In this document: one piece after another, positions 50,525 through 60,462 of the stretch
Numbering within the stretch: position 1 is the stretch's first letter
Layout of the letters: every line of letters begins with the position of its first letter
NCBI GenBank assembly: GCA_934663595.1
Contig: CAKUKM010000003.1
Span: 1-64,000 of the forward strand
Direction of reading: 5' to 3'
Length of the DNA stretch: 64,000 bases
Source of the DNA: an uncultured Clostridia bacterium
GTDB lineage: Bacteria > Bacillota > Clostridia > Christensenellales > Aristaeellaceae
Position numbers and translations under genes: made by a program
The notes under the pieces: model-generated
Told to the model about the DNA's origin: nothing
Database searches by the model: none
What the model saw: only the letters and a program-made list of their open reading frames with translations

Positions 50525-51684
50525 ACGGCGACGTTCGGCTGCGCGTCGAGGGGCTGATGCTCGAGCGGCTGATGGAACGCGCGCTTTCGGAGGGCGCGCG
50601 ATTCAGAACCGTGGTCAGAACCGGCGCGCATACGATGGAAATGGCTACCGATTCCGCGGGCGAGCGCATCCTTTGCGAATTGTGCGCGAAATTCTCGATG
50701 CCGATTCAGGTGCTGAAACGCGGCGGCGGAACCGGCGCGCGGATGAAAATGCGCGGCCGGATGAGCGCGCTGGCCGGCGCGATTGCCTGCATCGCCTGCA
50801 CGCTGATCTGCCTTTCGCGCGTGTGGATGATCGATATTCGCGCGGTGGGCGACGCGGCGATAGATGCGGGAGCGCTGCGCGCACGCCTCGAGGAACTGGG
50901 CGTTCGCGAGGGAATGGCGCGCTCGGGCGTGAATACCGACGCGCTGGAGCTGCAAATGAGCGCGCTTTCGCCGGAATACAGCTTCATCGGCGTGCGGTTG
51001 CAGGGCGTGCGGCTGCTTCTGGAGGCGGCGGGCGAGGATGCTGCGCCGGAGACGTTTGATATAAGCGATCCGCGCGACCTGATTGCGAGCCGTTCGGGCG
51101 TGATCGTGTCGGTCAACGTCCGCGCGGGCGAAGCGTGCGTGCAGGCGGGCGACACGGTGGTGAAGGGGCAGACGCTGATTCGCGGCGTGGAGCGCGTGGG
51201 CAAGGAGGAAAAGCGCCGCGTGGCCGCGCTGGGCGAGGTCGTTGCGCGCACGTGGGAGACTGGAGAGGCGAGCTGCGCGCGTCTGGAGCACGTTCAGACG
51301 CCGACGGGCCGGGTTCGCGATGCGGTCGAGCTGCGGCTGGGGAGCTATTGCTGGCCGATTGAGGAAAGCGAGCCGTTTGAAAATGAATGGCGATCGGTGG
51401 AGCGCTTGCCGGTGGGAGGGCTGTTTCTTCCGCTGGAGCTGGTGAAGACGCACGCGATTGAAACGCGGACGAAGGCGGTCGAGCGCGATAAAAACGCTTT
51501 GCAATACGCGCTGTCGGCGCTCGCACAGGCGGAGGCGCGCGCGAAAATGGGATCGATTGCGCCGGGCGACAGCTGGATGGAATCGATCGAGGCGGAAAAT
51601 GGGGAGTTGACCGCGCGCGCGGTGATTGAGGCGAGAATCAATATCGCCGTGCCGCGCGAGGCGTTCGCAATACAAGGAGGATAA
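50521..51684 (+). CDS. yqfD: YqfD sporulation membrane protein
   Basis: 387 residues. An N-terminal cytoplasmic domain, one transmembrane helix near 79-99 (LAGAIACIACTLICLSRVWM), then an extracytoplasmic domain in which RDLIASRSGVIVSVNVRAGE and VVKGQTLIRGVE are recognisable. Conserved in endospore formers next to yqfC and phoH. Coupled to yqfC by ATGA. Its molecular role is not known beyond being needed for spore formation in Bacillus. Confidence 0.92.
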   Translation: MNGDVRLRVEGLMLERLMERALSEGARFRTVVRTGAHTMEMATDSAGERILCELCAKFSMPIQVLKRGGGTGARMKMRGRMSALAGAIACIACTLICLSRVWMIDIRAVGDAAIDAGALRARLEELGVREGMARSGVNTDALELQMSALSPEYSFIGVRLQGVRLLLEAAGEDAAPETFDISDPRDLIASRSGVIVSVNVRAGEACVQAGDTVVKGQTLIRGVERVGKEEKRRVAALGEVVARTWETGEASCARLEHVQTPTGRVRDAVELRLGSYCWPIEESEPFENEWRSVERLPVGGLFLPLELVKTHAIETRTKAVERDKNALQYALSALAQAEARAKMGSIAPGDSWMESIEAENGELTARAVIEARINIAVPREAFAIQGG

Positions 51685-51689
51685 TCAGA

Positions 51690-52682
<993 letters not shown>

Positions 52683-52712
52683 TCGCGCCCGAGGGCGAAA
52701 GGAGAAAGGATC

Positions 52713-55040
52713 ATGAAGAGGAACCTGAGAATCAGCCGCGCGCGGCTGGCGCCGGTGCTGAAAACCGTTCTGATCTGTCTGGCGACGTGCGCGCTGATGT
52801 TCACGCCGCTGTATGCGGGCGTGACACCGGAGCAATACGACATTCAGGTGGGCGCGCCCGCGCCGATCGAGATTCTGGCCACGAAGGACGTGGTGGATTC
52901 GGTAACGACCGAGCAATTGAAGAACGCGGCGGCGGCGGCCGTGGAGCCGAGCTACAAGAGCGCGGACTTTTCGGGCGTGGACGGCGTATTGACCGACCTT
53001 TCGGCGCGGTTCGACGTGCTCCGCTCGGCCTATGACAAATGGGCGAGCATGGAAACGGACGAGACGAGCTCGGTTTCGGACGAGGAGCTGACGCGGCTGA
53101 ACGAGTTTCTGGAGCTTTCGCTGACGCGCGATCAGCTCAATACGCTGCTGGCGACCGATCGCGAGACGCTGGAGGCCGTGTTTGATGCGGCGCTGACCGA
53201 GGTGAAGGACACGCTGATGTCCACGCTGCCGGAGGGCCAGGAATCGGCGGCGGTAAAGAACATTCGCGCGGAGCTCGCGCGCAAGTACCCGACGCAGCTG
53301 GTCGGCATTGTGACCGAGCTGATTCGCGGCTGCATTCGCCCCACGATGCTGATCGACGAGGAAATCACCGACCAGAATCGCGAAAAGGCGCGCGACGCGG
53401 TCGAGGCCAAGACGTGCGTCAAAGGCCAGGTCATCGTGCGCAAGGGCGAAATCGTGACGCTTGCGCAGTACACGATGATTTCGTCGCTGGGCCTGCTGGC
53501 CGACAACAGCTTTGATATTCAAACGCTGATTGGCATTGCGCTGCTGGTGATCGCGCTGGAGCTGTCGCTGCTGGCCTATCTGTACCGGTTCCAGAAGGAG
53601 CTGCTCGCCAGCCCGAAGCAGATGATGCTGCTGAGCCTGATTCAGGTGCTCGCGGTCTGGCTGTGCTTCGTGTTCCGGTATGTGAATGTGTATTTCATGC
53701 CGGTTTCGCTGGCGCTTCTGCTGGTGGCGATGCTGCTGGACGCGCAGCTGGCGATGTTCGTCAATCTCCAGATCGCGCTGCTGGCCTCGATGATGACCAC
53801 TGGCAGCGGCATGATTGCGATCGTGCTGATGGCGTGCGCGAGCGCGCCGTTCATCGTGATGTTGTTTAACCGCAGCATGCTGCGCACGACCTCGCTGCTC
53901 GCGGGCGTGATCATCGGATTGGACAACTTCCTGGTCGCGCTGGGCGTGGGCCTGTTTAACAGCGTGGAAATTCGAACGGTGCTTAACAACGCGCTGTGGG
54001 CGGCGGGCGGCGGCGCAGTCGGCGCCGTGATCTGCATCGGCGTGCAGCCGGTGCTGGAATGGCTGTTCAATTTGGCGACCGCGTCGAAGCTGATCGAGCT
54101 GTCGAACCCGAATCAGCCGCTGCTGAGGCGACTGCTTCTGGAGGCGTCCGGCACGTATCATCATTCGATCATCGTGGCGAACCTCGCGGAGGCGGCGTGC
54201 ACGGCGATCGGCGCAAACGGCCTGCTCGCCCGCGTCGGCGCGTATTACCACGATATCGGCAAGCTCAAGCGGCCGATGTATTTCAAGGAAAACCAGATGG
54301 GCGATAACCCGCACGACCGCACAGATCCGCGCGTTTCGACCGCGATTCTGACCGCGCACCCGCGCGACGGCGCGGCGATGGCGCAGAAGGCGCGCATTCC
54401 GGAGCCGGTAATCGATATCATTCGCCAGCACCACGGCGATTGCCCGGTCATGTTCTTCTATGACAAGGCGCTGAAGCTGTACGGCGATCAGGTGGACATC
54501 TCCGCGTTCCGCTACGAGGGCCCGCGCCCGCAGACGCGCGAGGCGGCGGTGGTGATGATGGCCGACAGCATCGAGGCGGCCACGCGCGCGCTGCCGAATC
54601 CCGATCCCGAAAAGATCGACGCGTTGATTCGCAAAATCGTGCGCGGAAAGCTGAACGACGGCCAGCTCGATTGCTCGAACCTGACGTTCAACGATCTGGA
54701 GAAGATCTGCAGCGCGTTCTCGACCGTGCTGACCGGCGTGTTCCACGAGCGAATCGAATACCCGACCATCGCCATCCCGCCGAGAAGCGAATCCATCCAA
54801 AAGTCGGCAACGCAGGAAGCGAAGCCCGCGGCGGAAGTGAAGCCTGCGAATCCGGAAGTAAAGCCTGCAAACCCGGAGGCGAAGCCTGCAAATCCGGAGG
54901 CCAAGCCGGCAAATCCGGAAGTAAAACCGGTAAATCCGGAGGCGAAGCCCGCAAATCCGGAAGCGAAGCCGGTAAATCCGGAAGCAAAGCCCGCAAATCC
55001 GGAAGCCGAGCCTTCGAAGGAGGAAGCGAGCGGTGATTGA
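52713..55040 (+). CDS. pgpH: PgpH/YqfF-type 7TM-HD cyclic-di-AMP phosphodiesterase
   Basis: 775 residues. A short cytoplasmic start, a first helix (about 12-36), an extracellular 7TMR-HDED domain (about 40-260), seven membrane helices (about 270-470), then a cytoplasmic HD domain with SGTYHHSIIVANLAEAAC near 482-499, YYHDIGKLKRP near 512-522 and HHGD near 576. It would degrade cyclic di-AMP. The last 80 residues are a Pro/Glu/Lys tail of about ten NPEAKP-type hexapeptides (encoded about 54835-55010) not usual in this family. Stop overlaps the next gene start by 8 bp. Confidence 0.92.
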   Translation: MKRNLRISRARLAPVLKTVLICLATCALMFTPLYAGVTPEQYDIQVGAPAPIEILATKDVVDSVTTEQLKNAAAAAVEPSYKSADFSGVDGVLTDLSARFDVLRSAYDKWASMETDETSSVSDEELTRLNEFLELSLTRDQLNTLLATDRETLEAVFDAALTEVKDTLMSTLPEGQESAAVKNIRAELARKYPTQLVGIVTELIRGCIRPTMLIDEEITDQNREKARDAVEAKTCVKGQVIVRKGEIVTLAQYTMISSLGLLADNSFDIQTLIGIALLVIALELSLLAYLYRFQKELLASPKQMMLLSLIQVLAVWLCFVFRYVNVYFMPVSLALLLVAMLLDAQLAMFVNLQIALLASMMTTGSGMIAIVLMACASAPFIVMLFNRSMLRTTSLLAGVIIGLDNFLVALGVGLFNSVEIRTVLNNALWAAGGGAVGAVICIGVQPVLEWLFNLATASKLIELSNPNQPLLRRLLLEASGTYHHSIIVANLAEAACTAIGANGLLARVGAYYHDIGKLKRPMYFKENQMGDNPHDRTDPRVSTAILTAHPRDGAAMAQKARIPEPVIDIIRQHHGDCPVMFFYDKALKLYGDQVDISAFRYEGPRPQTREAAVVMMADSIEAATRALPNPDPEKIDALIRKIVRGKLNDGQLDCSNLTFNDLEKICSAFSTVLTGVFHERIEYPTIAIPPRSESIQKSATQEAKPAAEVKPANPEVKPANPEAKPANPEAKPANPEVKPVNPEAKPANPEAKPVNPEAKPANPEAEPSKEEASGD

Positions 55041-55947
55041 GCTGGAATGGGAAATCGAGCCGTGTCTAGACGGGCTCGAGGCGTTTTTGAATGAGGTTGC
55101 CGACGCGTGCTTTCGGGCAGAGGGCGTGGAGAACGCCGGATTTTCGATCACGATCGTGGACGATGCGCGGATTCAGGCGATCAACCGCGAAACGCGCAAT
55201 ATCGACGCGCCGACGGACGTTCTGTCGTTTCCGATGATCCGCTATCCGAAGGGCACGACGGCCAGGGACAATCCCAAACGCGTGCGGCGCGAATACGATC
55301 CGGAGCTCGGGTACGTCAACCTCGGCGACTGCATTTTGAATCTCGACCGCGCGAAAAAGCAGGCGGACGAGTTCGGGCATTCGCTCAGGCGCGAGCTGGG
55401 ATATCTGACCGCGCATTCGGCGTTTCATCTGATGGGCTACGATCACATGAACGAGCCGGACAAGCGCGCGATGCGCGAAATGGAAAAGCGCGCGATGCGC
55501 GATATTCATCTTTGGCGTGAAGAGAGAGGAGAGTGGAATATGTCTTATCAGGAGCTGTTTGAACAGGCGTGCGAGGCGATGCAGAATTCGTATTCGCCGT
55601 ATTCGCATTTCAAGGTCGGCGCGTGCATTCTGACCTCGAGCGGCAGAACCTTCAAGGGCTGCAATTTTGAAAACGCGTCCTACGGCGCGGCGATTTGCGC
55701 CGAGCGCTGCGCGACGTCCTGCGCGGTTGCGGCGGGCGAGCGCAAGTTCATGGCGATTGCGATTGCGGCGGAAAAGCAGGCGGCCTGGCCGTGCGGCATT
55801 TGCCGGCAGGTGCTGCGCGAATTCGCGTGCGATCTGAATATGCCGGTGATCATCGGCAAGGCCGGCGCGGAGTACACCGTCAAGACGCTGGGCGAGCTGC
55901 TGCCGGAATCGTTCGGCCCGGAGGATCTGGGCATTCAAAGAGATTAA
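55033..55947 (+). CDS. ybeY: YbeY rRNA endonuclease fused to cytidine deaminase
   Basis: 304 residues in one uninterrupted frame. Residues about 1-165 are YbeY: IDAPTDVLSFPMI and the zinc site HSAFHLMGYDH near 133-143. Residues about 170-304 are a cytidine deaminase with YSPYSHFKVGACI, CAERCATSCAVA and the zinc motif PCGICRQVL. In many Firmicutes ybeY, dgkA and cdd are separate adjacent genes; here ybeY and cdd are joined and dgkA is absent. An internal AGGAG before an ATG at 55541 could allow separate translation of the deaminase. Starts with GTG, overlapping pgpH. Confidence 0.92.
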   Translation: MIELEWEIEPCLDGLEAFLNEVADACFRAEGVENAGFSITIVDDARIQAINRETRNIDAPTDVLSFPMIRYPKGTTARDNPKRVRREYDPELGYVNLGDCILNLDRAKKQADEFGHSLRRELGYLTAHSAFHLMGYDHMNEPDKRAMREMEKRAMRDIHLWREERGEWNMSYQELFEQACEAMQNSYSPYSHFKVGACILTSSGRTFKGCNFENASYGAAICAERCATSCAVAAGERKFMAIAIAAEKQAAWPCGICRQVLREFACDLNMPVIIGKAGAEYTVKTLGELLPESFGPEDLGIQRD

Positions 55948-55966
55948 ATAAGAAGGGTATTTACAT

Positions 55967-56857
55967 ATGAATCAGAAATTCCGTTCCGGATTCGTCGCGA
56001 TCATGGGCCGACCGAACGTCGGCAAATCCAGTTTGATGAACCGCTTCGTCGGCGAAAAGGTCGCGATCGTATCCAATCATCCGCAGACCACGCGCAATAA
56101 GCTACTCGGCGTCGCGACCGGCGAGGACTGGCAGATCGTGTTCGTCGATACGCCCGGCCTGCATACGCCGCGCACGAAGCTGGGCGAATTCATGATGCAG
56201 AGCGCGAAGGAAGCGCGCGAGGGCGTGGACGCGGTGCTCACGGTGGTGGATGGTCAGCGCATCGGCGCGGGCGACAAGGCGATTCTGGCCGATCTCGCGC
56301 AGATGAACTGCCCCAAGATCCTCGCGGTGAATAAAACCGATATCGTTTCACCGGAAAAGCTGATGCCGCAGCTGGCGGAGCTGAACGATTGTAAGTTCGA
56401 TCAGGTGTTTTCCGTGTCCGCGCGCCGCGGCGACAATGTGGACGCGCTGCTGAAGGCGCTGATCGATTGCATGCCCGAGGGCCCGAAATACTTTCCGGAC
56501 GACATGATTACCGACCAGCCCGAGCGCCTGATGTGCGCGGAGATCATTCGCGAAAAGGCGCTGAACAACCTGCGCGACGAGATCCCGCACGGCGTGGGCG
56601 TGGAAATGATGCGCATTAAGAAGGTCGGCAAGGATCTGACCGAGATCACCGCCGACATCTATTGCGAGCGCGCGTCGCACAAGTCGATCATCATCGGCAA
56701 AAACGGCGAAATGCTCAAGAAAATCGGCAGCGAGGCGCGCGCGGACATCGAGCGCCTGATGGGCACGAAGGTGATGCTGAAGCTCTGGGTCAAGGTGCGC
56801 GAGGGCTGGCGCAATCGCGAAGGCGATCTGCGCACGCTCGGCTATGAGCGTGACTGA
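55967..56857 (+). CDS. era: GTPase Era
   Basis: 296 residues. GTPase that assists 30S assembly by binding the 3' end of 16S rRNA. G1 GRPNVGKSSLMNRFVG near 15-30, DTPGLHTPRTKLGEFM (G3), NKTDIVS (G4), and a C-terminal KH domain with ERASHKSIIIGKNGEMLKKI near 230-249. It is followed directly by recO; the stop and next start overlap by one base. Confidence 0.97.
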   Translation: MNQKFRSGFVAIMGRPNVGKSSLMNRFVGEKVAIVSNHPQTTRNKLLGVATGEDWQIVFVDTPGLHTPRTKLGEFMMQSAKEAREGVDAVLTVVDGQRIGAGDKAILADLAQMNCPKILAVNKTDIVSPEKLMPQLAELNDCKFDQVFSVSARRGDNVDALLKALIDCMPEGPKYFPDDMITDQPERLMCAEIIREKALNNLRDEIPHGVGVEMMRIKKVGKDLTEITADIYCERASHKSIIIGKNGEMLKKIGSEARADIERLMGTKVMLKLWVKVREGWRNREGDLRTLGYERD

Positions 56858-57579
56858 TGGCGGCGCTGAATACCCCTGCGCTGGTGCTTCGGCATGCGGA
56901 CTATTCGGAATACGACCGGATGGTAACGCTGTTTACGCCGGAATACGGCCGGATCGACGCGATTGCGCGCGGCTGCCGAAGGCCGAAATCCGCGCTGGTC
57001 AATTGCGTGGAGCCGTTTGTCAGCGGCGAATTCCAGCTCTATGCCAATAAGGAGCGCTACACGATCGAGCAATGCCAGATCAAGGAGAGCTTCTATGAAT
57101 TGCGCACGGACTACGACCGGCTGATTCACGGCGTGTACTGGCTGAAGCTGCTCGAATGCGCGGTGATGCCGGAGGAAGCCAATCCGAATTTGTTTTTGAC
57201 CGCGCTGCGGGCGCTGGCGCACCTGAATTATTCCGATTTGCCGCCGGAGCTGCTCACGATGGCGTTTGAGATGCACCTGCTGGCGCAGCTCGGCTATGCG
57301 CCCCGAATGGACGCGTGCATGCAGTGCGGCCGGCCGGTGAACGGCGACGCGCGGTTTGATGCGACGCTGGGCGGCGCGGTATGCCTGAATTGCCCGTCGA
57401 GCGCGCCGAAGGTGAGCAATATGGCGCGGCGCATGATGCTGAAGGTGCCGCGCACGCGGTATGATCAGGTCACGCTGCTGATCGACCATCCGGAATGGAA
57501 GGAGGCCGCGCGGCTGTATCGCGAATACATCGGAAGGCGACTGCATCAGGAGAAGTTCGCGCCCGCGCTGGCGAAATGA
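56857..57579 (+). CDS. recO: Recombination protein RecO
   Basis: 240 residues, normal size. OB-fold N-terminus (NTPALVLRHADYSEYDRMVT, then TPEYGRIDAIARGCRRPKS) and a helical domain with a zinc-binding pair, CMQCG and CLNC near 152-180. Works with RecR to load RecA. Start overlaps the era stop by one base. The neighbours era-recO are the common order. Confidence 0.95.
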   Translation: MAALNTPALVLRHADYSEYDRMVTLFTPEYGRIDAIARGCRRPKSALVNCVEPFVSGEFQLYANKERYTIEQCQIKESFYELRTDYDRLIHGVYWLKLLECAVMPEEANPNLFLTALRALAHLNYSDLPPELLTMAFEMHLLAQLGYAPRMDACMQCGRPVNGDARFDATLGGAVCLNCPSSAPKVSNMARRMMLKVPRTRYDQVTLLIDHPEWKEAARLYREYIGRRLHQEKFAPALAK

Positions 57580-57592
57580 ATCGGAGGCAAAA

Positions 57593-58480
57593 ATGCTTAA
57601 ATTACATGTTGGCGACACGGTTGGCGTCGCGTCGCCCAGCCATCTGGCAGAGAGAGAAACCTACGAAAAGATCTTCACAAAAATTCGCGCGCTTGGTCTG
57701 AAGGTCAAGCCTGCGCCGAATCTCTATGCGCGCAGCTGGGGCTATGCGGCCAGCGATCGCGAGCGCGCGGACGATCTGAATGCGCTGATCCGCGATCCCG
57801 AGGTCAAAATGATCTTCTTCGGCGGCGGCGAGGGTGCGGACGAGGTGATTCCGCGGATCGATTATGAATCGGCCAGGGCAAATCCCAAAATCTGGCTGAC
57901 CTATTCGGACGGAACGAGCATCCTGAATGCCGTTCACGCGCGCACGGGCCAGACGGTGCTGTATGGCCAGGCTCCGAAGCGCCTGCTGGAGGATACGGCC
58001 TACAATCGCGAGATGTTCGATGCATTCGTGTTTCGCGGCGGCATGAAAAAGCATGTTCCCGCGACCGAATGGCGCACGATTCGCCCGGGCGCCGCGCGCG
58101 GCGAGCTGACCGGCGGCTATCTGGACAATTACGTCTATCTCGCGCTCAGCGGCTGGATTCAGCCGGAGGCGGGGAAGGACTACGTGCTGTTTCTGGAGGA
58201 CCACGAGAAATTCTTCGGAATCGAGCATGTCAGCGATCTGCTGGGCCGCCTTTCGCGCGCGCCGATCATGAAGCAGGTGCGCGGCGTGCTGTTCGGCAAT
58301 TACTCGGACGAGGACAAGCCCTATCTCGATCAGCGCCTCGCGCGGCTGGGCGAGGAATGGAACATCCCGGTCGCCGCCTGCAACGACTACGGCCACGGCC
58401 AATACGCCGCGATATTGCCGATCGGCGAGCTGGCGGAGCTGGACGCGTCGCAGAAGACGCTGATTTATCCGAATCTCTGA
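57593..58480 (+). CDS. S66-family LD-carboxypeptidase / MccF-like peptidase
   Basis: 295 residues. GVASPSHLAERETYEK start, FFGGGEGADEVIPRIDY and the catalytic Ser segment TYSDGTSIL near 103 and a C-terminal NDYGHGQYAA His region match S66 peptidases. These either trim murein tetrapeptides or hydrolyse peptide-nucleotide antibiotics (MccF). No signal peptide, so cytoplasmic. GGAGG precedes the ATG, 13 bp after recO. Which of the two activities applies is not clear. Confidence 0.85.
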   Translation: MLKLHVGDTVGVASPSHLAERETYEKIFTKIRALGLKVKPAPNLYARSWGYAASDRERADDLNALIRDPEVKMIFFGGGEGADEVIPRIDYESARANPKIWLTYSDGTSILNAVHARTGQTVLYGQAPKRLLEDTAYNREMFDAFVFRGGMKKHVPATEWRTIRPGAARGELTGGYLDNYVYLALSGWIQPEAGKDYVLFLEDHEKFFGIEHVSDLLGRLSRAPIMKQVRGVLFGNYSDEDKPYLDQRLARLGEEWNIPVAACNDYGHGQYAAILPIGELAELDASQKTLIYPNL

Positions 58481-58581
58481 AAATATTTTTTCAAAAAGAT
58501 GTTTCAGAGCCCGGAAGAACGGTTATACTATAAATGGTTGGAAGGAACACTACACTTGAGCATCTGAAGGAGGATTTCATC

Positions 58582-59127
58582 ATGAAGAAGTTTGTTTGCA
58601 GCGTTTGCGGTTATGTTTATGAAGGCGAAGCGGCTCCGGAGTTCTGCCCGGTTTGCAAGGCTCCCGCGAGCAAGTTTGTAGAGCAGTCCGGCGAGAAGAC
58701 CTGGGCGGCGGAGCACGTCGTCGGCGTCGCGAAGGACGTTCCCGAAGAGATCAAGCAGGGTCTGCGCGAGAACTTCACCGGCGAATGCACCGAGGTCGGC
58801 ATGTATCTGGCGATGGCGCGCGTCGCGCACCGCGAGGGCTATCCGGAGATCGGCCTGTACTGGGAAAAGGCCGCGTTTGAAGAGGCCGAGCACGCCGCGA
58901 AGTTCGCGGAGCTCCTGGGCGAGGTCGTCAGCGACTCCACCAAGAAGAACCTGGAAGTTCGCGTAGAAGCCGAAAACGGCGCGACCGCCGGCAAGTACGA
59001 GCTGGCGAAGAAGGCCAAGGAACTGAACCTCGACGCCATCCACGACACCGTTCACGAAATGGCGAAGGACGAAGCCCGTCACGGCAAGGCCTTCGAGGGC
59101 CTGCTGAAGCGGTACTTCGGCAAGTAA
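58582..59127 (+). CDS. Reverse rubrerythrin
   Basis: 181 residues: an N-terminal rubredoxin-like domain (CSVCGYVYEG...CPVCKAP, Cys near residues 5, 8, 21 and 24) and a C-terminal ferritin-like diiron domain with ExxH pairs (EEAEHAAKF, DEARHGKAF). This domain order defines reverse rubrerythrins, NADH-linked hydrogen peroxide reductases of anaerobes. A -10 TATACT at 58524 with a weak -35 and AAGGAGG precede the ATG. Monocistronic with a strong terminator. Marks an oxygen-sensitive lifestyle. Confidence 0.93.
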   Translation: MKKFVCSVCGYVYEGEAAPEFCPVCKAPASKFVEQSGEKTWAAEHVVGVAKDVPEEIKQGLRENFTGECTEVGMYLAMARVAHREGYPEIGLYWEKAAFEEAEHAAKFAELLGEVVSDSTKKNLEVRVEAENGATAGKYELAKKAKELNLDAIHDTVHEMAKDEARHGKAFEGLLKRYFGK

Positions 59128-59154
59128 GAAAAGCAAGCAATATCAAGGGTTTGC

Positions 59155-59182
59155 GGGGATGCTCGAAAGAGCGTCCCCTTTT
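59155..59182 (+). terminator. Terminator of the rubrerythrin gene
   Basis: GGGGATGCTC-GAAA-GAGCGTCCCC followed by TTTT. Confidence 0.88.
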
Positions 59183-59237
59183 CATTTTGCATCGCATTTT
59201 AGTGGAACGATGCTTTGTAAATTTTGCTTTGGCCGGA

Positions 59238-59266
59238 TTGACAAGTCCGGTTTGTTGATATATAAT
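59238..59266 (+). promoter_or_regulatory. Consensus promoter of the tetR cluster
   Basis: TTGACA-N17-TATAAT, an exact consensus match, 45 bp before the tetR start. Confidence 0.88.
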
Positions 59267-59269
59267 ACT

Positions 59270-59283
59270 AATTATGCATAATT
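59270..59283. promoter_or_regulatory. Palindromic operator candidate for the TetR protein
   Basis: AATTATGCATAATT, a perfect 14-bp palindrome at the transcription start. TetR-family proteins bind palindromes of about this size and commonly repress their own gene. A second AT-rich half-site (AATTATATAT) follows. Confidence 0.7.
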
Positions 59284-59307
59284 CAAATTATATATGGAGG
59301 CGCGAAC

Positions 59308-59883
59308 ATGCCGGCGAAAGCGAAGGTCACCCGGGAAATGATCGTTGACGCGGCCTTTGCGGTTGCCCGCGAAACGGGCGCGGAAAACATCAACGCGAGG
59401 ACTGTATCGGAACGGCTGCATTGCTCCACGCAGCCCGTCATGTATCATTTTGCGACGATCGAGGAATTGAAGCGGACGGTCTATGCGAAGGCGGATCTTT
59501 ATCATTCGGAATACCTGATGCATCTGAAGAGTCCCGCAAAGGGCGTTATGCTGGGGATTGGGATGAACTATATCCGCTTTGCCATCGAAGAGCCGCATTT
59601 GTTTCGATTCCTCTTCCAGTCGGATTTTTTCGGCGGTAGCACGCTGCTTGAGCTGATCGACGCCGAAGAGCTTGCCCCGGTTCTTTCGGCCATGCAGGGA
59701 GCGCTGGGAGTCGATAGGGAGCGGACGAAAAAGGTCTTTCTGACGGTTTTTCTGTTCGCGCACGGGTACGCGAGCATCATCGCCAACAATTCGCTGAAAT
59801 ACGACGAGACGCTCATAAATGCGCATTTGGAGCAGGCGTATAGAGGCGCGATACTGGCGGTGCAATCGGAAGAGCGGGAATGA
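59308..59883 (+). CDS. TetR/AcrR-family regulator
   Basis: 191 residues. N-terminal helix-turn-helix with TREMIVDAAFAVARETGAEN and the recognition region TVSERLHCSTQPVMYHF; the rest is the helical ligand domain. Likely autorepressor of the cluster through the palindrome at 59270. GGAGG precedes the ATG. The genes that follow on the same strand (isochorismatase-like, CPBP protease, DUF3795, M50-like) may be its regulon. Confidence 0.88.
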   Translation: MPAKAKVTREMIVDAAFAVARETGAENINARTVSERLHCSTQPVMYHFATIEELKRTVYAKADLYHSEYLMHLKSPAKGVMLGIGMNYIRFAIEEPHLFRFLFQSDFFGGSTLLELIDAEELAPVLSAMQGALGVDRERTKKVFLTVFLFAHGYASIIANNSLKYDETLINAHLEQAYRGAILAVQSEERE

Positions 59884-59928
59884 GCGCTTCGCGCAGGGAG
59901 CATAAGGCAATTCATGGAGGAACATGGA

Positions 59929-60423
59929 ATGAAAAACAGCGCGCTGGTCGTAATCGACCTTCAAAACGACATTACGAAAAACTACCGGGAAATCATCGAA
60001 AGGGTCAATACGGCGATCGACTGGGCCGTTGAAACGGGAATGGAAGTCGTTTACATTCAGCACAACAACCTGTCCGCGGGAACGCGGACGTTCAAGCCCG
60101 GCACGCACGGCGCGGAGCTGGTGCCGGAGATGAAGGTCGTATCCGGCGATATCTTTGTAAAGTCAAAGAGCAACGCGCTGACCAGCGAGGCTTTCGCCGC
60201 CTTCATTCGGGAGCGCGGCATTGCCGAGTTCTATATCGCCGGCGCGGACGCAGCGGCCTGCATCAAATCCACCTGCTACAATATGGCGAAAAGCGGCTAT
60301 ACCGTTCATGTGCTGTCGGACTGCATTACCAGCTACGATAAAAAGAAGCTGCCGGAGATGCTCGCCTATTATGAAGGCAAGGGATGCTCCGTCATGGAGC
60401 TTTCCGAGGCCATGCGGACGTAA
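59929..60423 (+). CDS. Isochorismatase-like cysteine hydrolase
   Basis: 164 residues of the isochorismatase superfamily. Catalytic triad visible: Asp in VVIDLQND (residue 10), Lys in IFVKSKSNALTSEAF near 80, and Cys in AGADAAACIKSTC near 111. Hydrolyses an amide or ester such as nicotinamide or a related amide; substrate unknown. The start at 59929 is chosen because GGAGG is 8 nt upstream. It follows tetR and is probably in the same unit. Confidence 0.85.
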   Translation: MKNSALVVIDLQNDITKNYREIIERVNTAIDWAVETGMEVVYIQHNNLSAGTRTFKPGTHGAELVPEMKVVSGDIFVKSKSNALTSEAFAAFIRERGIAEFYIAGADAAACIKSTCYNMAKSGYTVHVLSDCITSYDKKKLPEMLAYYEGKGCSVMELSEAMRT

Positions 60424-60462
60424 ATGCCGCGGCAATCCAAAAATTGCGGAGGAAATAGAAGT

